Assembly (NCBI GenBank): GCA_035048495.1
Contig: CM068551.1
Span: 19,036,248 to 19,100,247 of the forward strand
Source: Euptelea pleiosperma
Lineage: Eukaryota; Streptophyta; Magnoliopsida; Ranunculales; Eupteleaceae
DNA: 64,000 bases
Direction of reading: 5' to 3'
Both the position numbers and the translations under genes were made by a program. Below the pieces are notes generated by a model. The model was not told the origin of the DNA and did no database searches. It was given only the letters and a program-made list of their open reading frames with translations. Positions 33,501 through 45,040 of the stretch are shown one piece after another; within the stretch, counting starts at the first letter, position 1, and each line of letters begins with the position of its first letter.

Positions 33501-36500
33501 GGAGTTATTGATCCCGTTGAGATCTAGGCTTATGGCAACGCCAAAATTCAAAGAGCAAGTGTTTACTTCTCTAAGTTAGTAAGGGCTTGTATTGTTTATA
33601 GTGTTAGGTCTTGGGTTCAAAATGCGTTTGCACCTTTGAGTTACTGACCTTGTTAAAAATAGGCTTACCTAGTGGCAACACCAAACATTTTAGCAAATAC
33701 CTACTTGTTTGAGTTGGTAAGGGCTTGGATTGTTGAATGATAAATCTTGGAAATTCATTTGCACCTTTTAGTTACTAATCTTGGTATAAGCAGGCTTACT
33801 CAGTAGCAACACCAAACATTTGCAAATGCTTGCTTGTCTAAGTTGGTAGGGTTTTGTGATTTTGAGCGATATATGTCATAACAACACGATACTTATGGTT
33901 CTTTCACCTTGTTGACGCATATCAACACATATACATGTTTGACGTGCCACGACACACATTCTAACATGTCGTACTGTCACCCTTTGTTTTAATCATTTTT
34001 TATATAAAAATTGATTTCTAGAAGAGGGTTGATGTTTTCCTTCCTCCAAATTGCCCAAGAGTGGGAGCAGGAATGTGGGAACACCAAATCTTGAAGTACC
34101 TTAGGATCTGGACTATCTTCGGATTGAAAGTTTTGGATTATATATTGGTATATATAGGTTTTAATTATGCTTGGACCAAATTTTCCCTATTCCCTTCAGT
34201 TTTTAGCTATGTAACAAGGACACTGACACGGGTGTCTGACACGGATACGAGGTGTCCAACACGGCAACCTAAAAAAATCCGATACGGAGACATGTCCATA
34301 CATATATTTATTAAAATATATTAATATATATGAATGCTTAAAATTATTAACAAAATAACAAAAAATAGAAAATATCTATTAGTTTATTATTGTACGGAGG
34401 ATGGAACACACCAAGCCACTTTTAGAAATCAATTTTATATTAGAAATTATTAAAGCAAGGGGTGACACGGCCATAAGTGTTCAAACGTGTGTCGGGAAGT
34501 GTTGACACGCGTGTCCGGGTGTCGAGGTGTCCGACACGGCAAAAAACCCTAAAAGTGCAGTGCCCTTGTTACATAGGTTTTTAGAAATATAATCTAAATA
34601 TGGAAATTTATTTATTTTATAATTTTGTAATTCTAATTTCACATGTTTTCTCTTCTTTTTCTCCTATCTGTCCCACCCATCATAGTTTGGCTGCGTTTCG
34701 ACTCATCCTTGCTATTTCCCTATTAATATCATCATTGTTTCCTCTAATCTGTCTCACAACCTTCCACCAACCACCACCAATCAATCATTGATTGATATTA
34801 TTACTCATTAGCAACACATTTTGAGGTGTTTTCAATACCTGTAAAATCCTTTGTAGTTGAGGATTTAAGTTGTTGTGAAAATCTATAATCCGGATGTAAT
34901 TTTGGGTTTAACTTACCATTATTGCCTCATATTTGTGTTAATCACCTATATCCACTTACTACCATTTTTATCAACACAAAAACCTTGTTTGTCCACTATA
35001 AAACTTTGTAACAACTAACAAATAGGTAACCATAAGAGATTTTTTTTTCTTTTAAGAGAGAAAAAGTAATCAACAAGATACATAGAGCACGAATGCCATA
35101 ACTCAAACCTGCGCTCCCAACATTCTAAGAGTGGTGTTTGGAGAAGGATCAGATCTTGAACTGCCAAATTGAGGTTTTGGAGCGGGAAGCGGCACCCCTA
35201 ATAGGAGGTTCCAGGCACTGAGCTTCTCCCATACATCACTATATAAAGTTATTAAACACAATTATAGTTGTTTGATATCTTCCCTCCTGTAAATCTAGTT
35301 ATATTCATTATGTTATTGGACTCTATGGTTTAAGGTTTTTTTTTTTAACTTTTCATATACATCTTTCTTATTTGTTTAAAACCTTTTGATTTAAATATAA
35401 CTAAAAATTTATATTAAAATACATGTTCACGAACATGTTTGCATGTTTGCAATTTGAGTTTCTTGAAAGCGCCATGTTAGACACCTCGTATCTATTTTGG
35501 ACACCGACACACATACCCATGTCTTTGTTACATAGGTGATAGCCCTTGCGCTCAAAGCCATTTGCATCTCTGTCATTTAAAGCAGGCCCAAGAAATAACT
35601 CGAGGAAAGTATTAAAAAATTCCATCAAGTGTTTAAAGCCTCTTTGAGTTTTTTTACTTGATTGAGGTTTTGTTAAAAGTCCCCAGTGGCACCCAGAATC
35701 AAAATTTTTGGTTCCAGTTTTCTCTTTTGGACTTTTTGAGAGGTTGTGGTTGAGTCTATTCCTATCCCAAACCCTGATATGCTTCCTTAACCCCAAATCC
35801 TCAGATTTGACAATTTAGGCTTTTGTTCAATTTCAAAGACCACTCGCTGACCATTTCTCCTTTAGAGTTTTAGGGAGTGATTATTTATGAAAATGATACT
35901 ACCCTCCACTCTCTATTTGCTCCCTATGTTTTACCTTATGTTGTATGATTCTTCTAAATGGGGGAAGTACCCATGCTGGACAGGTGTCGGAGTGTAACAT
36001 GATATAGATTCTGGTGCGACCCTTCCAAATTATGTCTTGTGTTTTCTTTCTTTTCTTGCAAGATACTAACTACTGACATTTGGCATAGGTTATGAACTCT
36101 ACCTTTTAGGATTGAAGTTTTCTATGCAACAAATATAACATCTCATATATATACTTGTGTATAAGTATATGATACAAATTATAAGATATCCTATCACATT
36201 ATCCACTATTATCCCCATTATATAAGAAAAAATAGATTTCTTTCACATTGTTTAAAGTATAATGCCAATTCCTCAAATTCTATTTTTCAACATTATCCGA
36301 ACTAGACACTCCGCATCAGTGTCAGACTCCAACTCCCGTACCTGTATCGATGCAACATAGTGTTTGCCCTAGTCTCCTTTTACTTTTGATATCATTTTCT
36401 CTTTACTGATGAAAAAGAAGAGTAATGGTTTGATCTTTACCAAGTTTTTCAAGGCAAAAGATGTTGCTACCATATCTGCACCTTATCTATCCTTTTCAGG

Positions 36501-38405
36501 ATGGCATTCTTCTTGAAAATACATTCAAATAGAAGAGGGAGGAGGAACACGATTATTGATGTTGATCAAGTGAGCAGTGACAGATAAAGATGATAGAATA
36601 AAAGGATATTTATTGATGTAAATCAACATAAAAAAAACAAAAGAAACATGTAGAGCAAACTAGTGGTGCCCTTTTTTTAAAATAAGTAATCAGTCCCAAT
36701 CACAAGATTGATTGGGATTTGATGCTATTGTAGCTTCTTTGTTGTCAACTTGATGGAATATTGGCGGCGTGCCCCGTCTCCATTGTGCACCCTTTGTGTA
36801 GTTGTGGAAAGATTTCCAACAAGTCAAATCTGGCCCTTTACAGTAATTTTCTCAGTGTAAGAAAGTTTGCTTTTTAATCTTCTATTTTTTGCTTGGACCA
36901 AAACATTTAGCTTATTATTATTGAAATCCTTCCTTACTAGAGTAACTCGGGCACCACATTTACCTTTTTGCTGGTCATAGTACTTATAAACATGTGTCAT
37001 GGAACTTTTCTTCCATTATAGGCTTTATAGCCAACCATGATATCTCTCATTTAAGCTTATTTTATCGTGTTTCACCACTTTTTCGAAAGACAAGTTGGGT
37101 GGTATATGGCTCCATCTCTGCTGCTTGTCAACTAATGATCAATGCTTGTTATTTATGCCTTCTCTAATGCTGCAATCTTTCTTAATCATGATCAATTGCT
37201 GTGATTCTTCATCTAGATTTGGAATGGCTGCATGGTATTAAATTTTGATATATTTCCATGAAATATACCAAAATATTTCTATTTCCATAGTGATCAAAAG
37301 GAAATATTACTGACATATTTCTATTTCATTTTTTAAGTATTAGTTAGTAAATAAGACATTTCCAGAGCTGCTGATAGAACAACATATTGAGGTGGGTGTA
37401 TATGGTTGGGACTGTTCTTGAGTTCTATGTTTTTGCAGTTATTTGGTTTTTCCAAATCAAACACCATAGTGGCCCACTATTAGTACTGCAGTGACAAGTA
37501 GCTTTTGTCTGCAAGATGGTCAATGCACTATCCTGCAATCTTTCATACTTCACCAATGGTACAAGAATTGGAAGTGAAAGGATGTAGAGGAAGAAACTGG
37601 GGAAATGGTGTGATGTAAGCTATTGAGAAATTCTTTGGTAAAGTCACCTTTTGAAATGGCCTGTACACAGAAATTAAATGTAGTCTATCAAAAGAGCTGG
37701 ATGAGCTTTCCCCACCCCACCATGACTACCCAGTTAAGAAGGGTAGAACAAATTTTAGGAGGATACTTCATGGACCAGAACAAAAAGAAAGACACCTACT
37801 GTATCCCTTTATGAACAATGGGGAGGGTCGGGGGATACAGATTGAGCCAGCTTCAGTAGTTACATTGGACAACAAGGGCACTAGGAGTACCAAGGGCCTA
37901 CATTGTGAATTATCATGATAATCCTATATCTGTATGAAAAAGTATAAATTGCTGCGTGTTCGAAAAGGTAGAATGGCTATTTTTGAAAGCCATTTAAGCT
38001 GTTTGAATTGGAGACTTTCAGAAGCCACTTTTCAAAAAAAAAAAAAACTCACTTTCAGATATATGTGATGCCTTTCTACATAAAAGAAATGTTTTAAACA
38101 ATTTGATTTTATTACCTTGCAGTAACTTGTATGGAATATTCTTAGCCTAAATGTTTTCTTTGTGTGTCCTTTGACACAGCACGGACTTGAGATTGAACCA
38201 GCCAAGATATGCGACGCTCCCCAACATAATGAAAGCAAAATCAAAGGTTATAAAGAAGGTTACTCCTGAGGAGCTGAATGTGGAAATCAAGTCCGATTTG
38301 GAGCTTGTTCAAGTCACTGAACCTCCCAAAAGAAAAGCTGGGGTGATTCTTTCCTCTGTTGATGAGCTCATTGACAAGCTAAAAAACGAAGCTCATGTCA
38401 TTTAA
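30513..38405 (+). CDS. ETFB: electron transfer flavoprotein subunit beta, five exons, 251 aa
   Basis: Exons are 30513-30581, 30670-30954, 31179-31259, 33003-33097 and 38180-38405; all introns are GT-AG and the reading frame is continuous. The start [20 protein letters not shown], the segment [32 protein letters not shown] and the ETF-beta signature [11 protein letters not shown]....PAVI (about residues 157-177) are all intact. The 251-aa length equals the Arabidopsis protein. With ETF alpha it forms the mitochondrial matrix FAD carrier that takes electrons from isovaleryl-CoA and 2-hydroxyglutarate dehydrogenases to ETF:ubiquinone oxidoreductase during carbon starvation. As in other ETF betas no typical cleavable presequence is visible. 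Introns 3 (1743 nt) and 4 (5082 nt) are large and repeat-bearing. Confidence 0.97.
31260..33002 (+). other. ETFB intron 3
   Basis: 1743-nt GT-AG intron (AAG|gttggt ... ctagtag|GTT). It contains the GGATATCC-rich repeat at 31540-31825. The rest shows nothing recognisable. Confidence 0.85.
31540..31825. repeat. GGATATCC / GAATTCGAA palindrome-rich repeat
   Basis: Dense short palindromes (GGATATCC, CGGATATCCG, TTCGAATTCGAA-like) alternate on both strands, giving many possible hairpins. The ends TGTCAATGATAGGTG and GTTGGCGGCCCTAAG look like the borders of a plant hAT-type MITE, but no duplication was confirmed. Confidence 0.5.
33460..33850 (+). repeat. tandem array of a tRNA-SINE-like unit, three copies, about 135 bp each
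   Basis: The landmark GTCTTGGGTTCAAAA followed by .TTTGCAC.T...AGTTA.TGA.C..GTT recurs at about 33473, 33607 and (decayed) 33745. Each copy is followed by AGGCTTA....AGTGGCAACACCAAA, and the next copy's box-A-like TAAGTTGGTAAGGGCTTG. GGGTTCAAA is box-B-like, so the unit looks tRNA-derived. Head-to-tail arrangement of SINEs is uncommon. Confidence 0.65.
34207..34576. mobile_element. hAT-like element with 8-bp TSD, CTATGTAACAAGG family
   Basis: 370 bp. The left end is CTATGTAACAAGGACACTG; the right end is the inverted copy (CAGTGCCCTTGTTACATAG). The exact direct repeat GTTTTTAG flanks it (34199-34206 and 34577-34584). Internal arms carry GACACG.GTGTC.GACACGG repeats around an AT-rich core. A much longer relative lies at 45262-46835. 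Confidence 0.85.
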
Positions 38406-39170
38406 TTCTCGCGCAAATGGGCTCAACTGATCTAGTCTTTCTCCAGAGGAAGATCCATTAACATGCTAAATACCTTGCTTTCATAAAGGAAAAAAAATAG
38501 TACCGTGCTTATAAATGCCGAAGTTGTAAATGCGATTTTTTGCTGGTTTTATAAAATTTTCATGTTGGTCTCTCTTTTATTGATCATATATTACAATTGG
38601 TTCAACTCAGATCTTGGGTTGGAGCATGCTATGAAATGATACTTGCTAGGCTTTCCTTGGTTTAGAGTCTTGAGACCATCAGCACGGATGGTTGGCGATC
38701 CAATCCCACCCTCAGGTTTCCTCCACATATACCGGCTCTGCCCGACAGCTTAGCACAGTTATATGTGCATCACAGGTCTTGTGGTCCCATCTCAAGCATG
38801 TTGCCTAGGAAAAAAAAATAAACGGCTTAACGGTAGGTTATTGTTACTGTTATTTCACAGCAACAGTATAGGGGCGTTACAGGCTCTTTTACATATACTC
38901 CTTTTTATAACATGTTTAGATCTGATAAGTGGATTTGAAGATTTTTTTTCTTCTTTTTTTTTAGAAAGTAAAGCTTGGGGTTTGGCAGGTCCCTTTGTTG
39001 TTAGGATTGTTAGCTCAAATCCAAAGGGTTTCAATGGATGGGATCTGGATCTGGATCTGACTTGAGGAATATCAGATCGATAGGGACAACCCAACATTGA
39101 ACCGATCTGATCTATGAACTGGTTAAATTTGATATAAAGAAAACAAAACCTGAATTGTCCATTTCAATGG

Positions 39171-39195
39171 TATATATATATATATATATATATAT
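39171..39195. repeat. (TA)n microsatellite
   Basis: A plain run of about twelve TA units. Confidence 0.95.
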
Positions 39196-39489
39196 TCATT
39201 GAAGCTTATGCAGTTCATTCCCTGGTCTTCTTCAAGTCAAAAGGCATGTGCGCCGGCTCCCAAGTATGATGAGGACATTCTTACGTGATTGACTTTAATC
39301 TGGTGCTCCTCTTGCAATAGGGACCCACCATATATCCTTTTTTCTGATTTCTTTGTAAAAAGAGATCCGGTATGGTGGGTCCTATGCATGATTAAAGCCA
39401 TTGAAGTCCGTTGAAGGCCAACGACACTAACCGCACTCACCATCATTCCTCCTAGGGGTTGGAAGCCATTACAGGGACCTCTCTTCCGG

Positions 39490-39650
39490 GGCAGTGTTAG
39501 TTACCATCGTCCCTACTCCCTAGTGGTCTTCTAGGCCCTGTCGTAGTCCCGAGGTCCAGAGTCCAGACCACTTATAGTCCTCGGGATTCACACAACACAA
39601 ATCTTAAAGGCATGCAACGGTCTGGAGACGGAGATTGACGGACGACACTA
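39490..39650. repeat. ACCATCGTCC-type dispersed repeat, copy 1
   Basis: CATCGTCCCTAC...TGGTC....AGACC.CT.ATAGTCCTCGGGATTCA...AAATCTTAAAG..AT.CAACGGTCTGGA matches copies at about 55915-56070 and 60303-60440. The ends carry ATCGTCC / GGACGA in opposite orientation, suggesting a MITE of unknown class. Confidence 0.5.
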
Positions 39651-40055
39651 TCATTTACCTTCAATTTTTTCTGTTATAAAATATAAAACCGTTGAATTTG
39701 CGAAGAAGATTATCCAATAGAGGGGGGTCAAAAGGCAAATTGGGAGGTTCTCGTAATCTTGCCGGTGGATAGGAGTGACATGAAGGCCTTGACAAGATGA
39801 AGACGCGAAGAATTTTGATAGAAAACGAATAAAAGCAATAATCCACTGGTGTCTGCCACTGCCATGTGAACTTGTGAGCATCCTAGGCACGTGGATGAAG
39901 AAAAAAATGAAGGGTATTTTGGGGTCATTTTTGTTTAGGCTGGGTAGACTTCTTTTTTAGACAATTTAAGGACACCATGGTATTCACTTTTGGTCACTAC
40001 CGCTAGTGACCAAAATTGGTACCTAGCGGCTCTCCATTTCATAAGTACCCTAGAC

Positions 40056-40369
40056 CAAGGTTTAAAAGGGACCGTATAAACAGATTGGGGGCGTTACTGT
40101 TATTTCCATTACAACGGCCATTACAACGAATTATAACGCTCAGGGGCAAAAATGGGAAATAATGGAAATATTGGCGCTCATATTCAAATTTTCAAAAATG
40201 AAAAATAACGGAAAGTAATTAAAATAACAACCATTTTTTTCCAGAAAATGACGGTTGTTATTTTCATTATAACAGAAAAATAATGGTAGTTGTTTTTTTG
40301 AGTGTTTTAATGGTACATAATGTAACGGGGAGGTCCGAATCCGCTATAACGGCCGTTTTTTAAACCATG
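40056..40369. mobile_element. hAT-like element with 8-bp TSD, GTTATAAC subfamily
   Basis: 314 bp. It starts CAAGGTTTAAAAGGGACCG and ends CCGTTTTTTAAACCATG. The exact 8-bp direct repeat CCCTAGAC flanks it (40048-40055 and 40370-40377). It has the family markers GATTGGGGGCGTTAC and CTCAGGGGCAAAAATGGG. It is the best-preserved member of its subfamily here. Confidence 0.85.
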
Positions 40370-40479
40370 CCCTAGACAACACCTGGTTGGCATTTTTTTT
40401 CCACATTGTTTATACGTTTACTGCTGAGAGAAAGTTGGAACCATTTTTTAAGGAAAATTTTTAGATGCACAGGACTTTT

Positions 40480-40810
40480 GAGCCATCTGACCCTACGTAA
40501 CTCACTTTCTAGGCCAATTAACCGACCAATTTGATGGATCTACCGACCAAAAATCAGTCTGATTGATTTTCTCTAGCCATAAATATTATCACTTTTTCAG
40601 GATTTTCTCTAGCCATGGATTTAAGAATGTTTTTTGCTTATTTTTTGTACACTAAATCTAATGGCTAGAAATTATCAATCAAATTATTTTTGGCCTGTAA
40701 ATCCACCACGGGGTGGGCTAAACATCCATGTGGTTAGTAGGCCCAAAAATTGTCCTATGTAGGGCTACGAGGGCCCTCTGCATCGACTAGATATAAATAC
40801 TTTTGCATCT
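40480..40810. mobile_element. Mutator-like MITE, uninterrupted relative of the 4144-5750 element
   Basis: It carries, in order and without gaps, the segments found split in the 4144-5750 nest: CCAAAAATCAGTCTGATTGA, CTCTAGCCATAAATATTA, the ATGGATTTAAGAATG core, AATGGCTAGAAATTATCAAT, GGGTGGGCTAAACATCCATG and GTAGGGCTACGAGGGCCCTC. Termini are decayed. Confidence 0.6.
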
Positions 40811-42116
40811 AATTTTTTTTTTCAATTTTTAAGGTGAAAAGAAGACTAGGAGAGTTTCAACCGTATGTCACTTTCTCTTCTTCACAAAATTAGTTGCATT
40901 TGATAAACTTAATTTCAGCACTGAAAGCTTGAAGTGTCTAGGCAAAATGATATTTTTACCTTTTATTGTAATTAGTAAGTTAAACAAAGATAAGGATAAT
41001 TTTGGAGAAAATAAAATAGTATGGCAAATGTACATAATTATACTCCAGTATTCTCTCATTATAATAGTTAGGCCTGCAACCCGACGTTGGGCTCGGGTTG
41101 GGTTGGGTTGGGTTGGCCCCTTCAGTACTCGAGTTGGGTTCGGATCTTGATTTTTGACACTTTTATAAATTAATTTAATTTTATATTTTTTTTTCAAAAG
41201 TTTCCGTTACAAATATCTAACATACCTTTATCTTAATTTTCAAACATAATAACCTTTACCAAACAACTAAAATCACTAAAAATTCAGTATTTAAGGTTTA
41301 ATACTTTAAAATTAACGAAAAATTTCTTAAATAAAAAATCAGCCTGATTAGTAATTTACAACCTTTGGATCTTTGCACTCAAATAATGCTCAAATTCCTA
41401 GGGTTAAAATGAACCCACGCAAATAGCTTCAATCCAACACTTATAAACCACTGATCATGTTTCTTTTTGGTGTGTAGATCCACCTAGTGATTGGCCGTTA
41501 CATCCACATGGTCAGTGTCCACGAAGAGTGTGCCAAGCGGCTCGTATTGTGACAGAAGTTTTACTCAATTTCAGATGCCCTTTTAAAGGGCGTTTGTTAG
41601 CCTAATTTTTTTTGCCCGTTTTCTTTTTTTTTTTCCGTAAAGTTTCAAAAATTATATCTGTTTTTGTAAATAGTTTAAAATTATTTTTTGTTTAAGAAAA
41701 TTTCCGGTAAATTAATTATAAGTGCTGAAATTAAGTTTACAAACAGGCCCGATGTTAGCCAACAACTTTGACCGAGAGTCAAGGGATGACCCTAATTTAA
41801 AGTTTAAACGAGTAGAGGGGTTCTTAACTCTTTTAAGTTATTCAGCCAATTTTACCCTTTAATGTAAAGCTTAGCTAGCCATTATGATCTAAAATGATTA
41901 GGGTAGTCTTGTCTTTTTAACCCTAATATTTCAGAGATTTTTAAGGAACGCAAATTTACGAAATTATGCCATGTCGTATCGTACTCTATGACCACCCATA
42001 TCTCCTCCTCCCCCCAAAAGAGAAAAAGCCTTTGTTGTGGCCTTTTTCCTCCCAAACTCAGATTTCTATTTAGATTTTAGGGCTTTTATTCTCCATTGTA
42101 TTTTTGGTGGGTGAAG
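40811..42116. other. upstream region of the bHLH gene
   Basis: It contains a GGGTT-rich patch (41069-41160) and a truncated Mutator-like MITE at 41333-41566. Nearer the gene, 41990-42060 is pyrimidine-rich (CTCCTCCTCCCCCC), as expected for a plant 5' UTR. The GGGTT run (about 41095-41116) is not telomeric. Confidence 0.4.
41333..41566. mobile_element. Mutator-like MITE, left end truncated
   Basis: It contains AAATCAGCCTGATTAGTAAT, ACCTTTGGATCTTTGCACTC, the arm GTTACATCCACATGGTCAGT and the intact right terminus TGTGACAGAAGTTTTACTC shared with the elements ending at 4602 and 5343. Confidence 0.6.
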
Positions 42117-44999
42117 ATGGATTCGTTTCAGGCAGACAGCAATTGGAATCTTCTCGATTATTCTAGTATCATCGAGGACGCAGCGTCAACCGATTTCTAT
42201 TGGAGTAATCAGAGGTACAGATTCTTCCTTAAATATCCATTCGCCTCCCTTTGGATTCGATTTTTAAGGTTTTTATTTCTCCTAATTTTTCTCTGAATTT
42301 GTTTGATTTGATTGAGTTTGTTGTTCTAGGGCTTTAGAATTCCAGCCTCAATTTTGATTTCGAATATTGTTTTTTTTCGAGTGGCGTTGTGAAATTTCTG
42401 TTGTTTTAGGGCTTTAATCTGAAAGCTAAGGCTTCGGCGACAGTCCGACATATTTTTTCTAATTTTTAATTTTTATATTTTAATTTTTTTTATCGATGAT
42501 CTTAACAAATGCGACACCGAATATTTAAAGCTTTAGTTTTTCTTGATTGGAAAAATATGAATTGAGAAGAAATGAAAGATACGAAAGAAATTGACAAGAT
42601 TAGATCTATTTAAGAATTCGAGGAAGGAAAATATTGATTTAGAAGATAAATGTACGCTAATTCGGCGAGGAATATAATAGAGGAAGTTAAATTGAATCAC
42701 TATGAGTTGATTCAGCAGCTTTTCAATCACTATCTAGCAATAATGTGTTCAAAGTGGGTGATCTGATGTAGCTTATGTCCACTTGGATGTACCACGAAAT
42801 GCACTCGCTGCTCCTTCTCAATTTGTGTTAACTGCATTTTGGGTATCTGTGGTTTGGACGGTGATAGTTTGTGCTTCGTAATTTGCAGCATGATCCAGCA
42901 CACTACTTGGTAGGAAAAATGATTTTTTTCCAATGCCGTCTTCGTGCCTGTCTCATTTTGCACTGTTACAATCTTTTGCTTGTCCAAAGGGGCCTTTATT
43001 AGTCAAGCTTTTCAAGAGATTAGGTTGTAATAAATAATCTGTTAGGGCCACACACGAAAGAGGTGATACTGTGAGATTTTTTTATTGCACAAGCTCTCCT
43101 TCAAAGATTGGCTGCAAATTCTTATGGGTTCCATAAGATATAGCTGATGATCACGTCTGTAGTCACCTGAATACTTGTCAAATGAATTGGGATAATTAGC
43201 AGTTGGTGCATTGATTCTTTACATGTGGTTGGTGTGCTACTTGCAGTGCTTGCATGGAACTTGTTGCTTCACCTGCTGGTGTTGTTTCACAAGAAAAAGG
43301 ATGCACAGGGAAAAGGTACTTATTTGGTATAGTCATTCAGATAGCTCTTTACTTTCTACCAGAATTTGTGAGGCTTGTTTTATCTTTCAAAAGCAGTATC
43401 TTTAGTGAACTTCCTATTGTATGAGGCTATGTAGTCTGAACACTTCCCCCAGTTCTTGTCTGATTGATGTTGTCCTTATTATTATGTTTCTCTGTATCAT
43501 GGTTTAAGTCTCGGGCCACTAGGCCTAGTTGTTGTGGTTTTGTTAGTCAACTCACTTTTAACTACAGTCAAGTCTCATAATACCTCTATTTTTGAATCTT
43601 TTATGCATTGTTAGAGTGGTCCATGCGTAGCCACAGCAGTGAAGTCACACTTGCGACCCAATTGTTATGTCTAGGGTGGTAAGAGGTGATAGAAATTGTT
43701 TACACTAGAGATTTGGGGATTCTGGGAATGCTGGGAATGCTGGGTATCATGGAGTTGCTTTGTGCATGATTAGGATAAAGTTATTATTCGGGTATTTGTT
43801 TGCCTATGCTGCTTGAGGCGCAAGGGTGCTGGGTGGATGAGGATCCTCTTAGAAGGTGACACCTTCTGAGGGTGTTCATTTCTTCGGATGATTGTGTTAT
43901 GGACGCATAATCCTCTTTGCGCCAGTCCATGATTGCTATATGATCCTCACACAAGGCACTGTCATGGGCCTTCAGATTGGGAAACTGGACAAATCCATGG
44001 TCTTGCACTTGTCCGGGCCTTCAGATTGGGATGGGTGATGATGATCTGGTCGTCTTGTTAGCCTGGGAGAATGGTGACCTGGGATATACTTTTGGAGTAT
44101 CAACAGATATCAACCCTTAGCCACATTTTTTATCATTCTAAAGCTCCATGTAGTATTCTTAGTGGATATTAAGAACTTTGTTTCAAGATGTTGGAATGAA
44201 ACTTCAGTTAACGCTGAAATCAACAAATAAAAGTGTAAATTGACTAATCTTGGATGTTCAAATTTAGTTTATTTTTTTTATTGTTCTTCTTTTCTTTTCC
44301 TGCTGAATTTACTTAGAGAAGTAGGTTATAATATTGAAGGACATCAAGACTTATTAAAAAAAATTGAAACATGTCAAGAAACCAAGGATGTTGAGTGTAC
44401 ATAGCGGATAATTAAGTTGTTTAAAATTTTATTTTCACTTTTTTTGAAATTGGATTATTTGCTAGATCCGTAGGTCATCATCATCGTTGCCTTATCCTAG
44501 CTATTTGGGGTGGCCTCTCTTTTCACCATTCAATTCTATCTAGATTCTAGAGATATCTTTTGTCAGAGCATGTCTTCGAATGTTTTCTTACTACCACAAT
44601 CCACCTCTATTCAGTCTTCCCTTTTCTCTTTAAGAGTCTTCAAGCACTTCTTCTCACTGATTCCATCACTAGTCTACATTGTACGTGATTAGATTATCTC
44701 AATTGAATTTCCTTTAACTCCAATTGGAGCTATTCCTAGATTCTTTTGGACGTGTGTTCATTTTTTAAATTTCATCCTTCATATTCTGTGTACTCATTCA
44801 TCTCAACATCCTCATCTCTACTATTATCATTTTGTGAACATGTTACTTCTTGATTGCCACCACTCTGTTTACAAAGCATAGTCGGTCTTACTAGCTTGTG
44901 AAATTTTCTTGTAAGTTTGTCAGTATGCTTTAGTCACATAACGCTCGAAGCACATCTCCACGTTAGCCACCTAACTCTAATTATGGACAGCATCCTCAA

Positions 45000-45040
<41 letters not shown>

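Larger units (their letters stand above)
33098..38179 (+). other. ETFB intron 4
   Basis: 5082-nt GT-AG intron (AC|gtaaat ... acacag|C). It holds a tandem SINE-like array (33460-33850), a hAT-like element (34207-34576) and fragments of the same hAT-like family near 35450-35545 and 36300-36360 (ends ...TTTGTTACATAG and ...GATGCAACATAG). No nested gene is supported. Confidence 0.85.
38406..40055. other. gene-free region downstream of ETFB
   Basis: It contains the ETFB 3' UTR, a (TA)n run at 39171-39195 and a foldback-type repeat at about 39490-39650. No gene is seen. Confidence 0.35.

Noticed and set aside
33460..33850. CRISPR-like repeat-spacer array
   Set aside because: The repeats are long, diverged and contiguous with no unique spacers of constant size, in a plant intron.
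35401..35796. 131-codon minus-strand frame in ETFB intron 4
   Set aside because: Part of it is read from a hAT-like fragment (GTTACATAG end); the rest matches nothing.
41095..41116. GGGTT tandem run as telomere-like sequence
   Set aside because: The unit is GGGTT, not the plant telomere unit TTTAGGG, and it sits in a MITE-like GGTTGGG-rich region.
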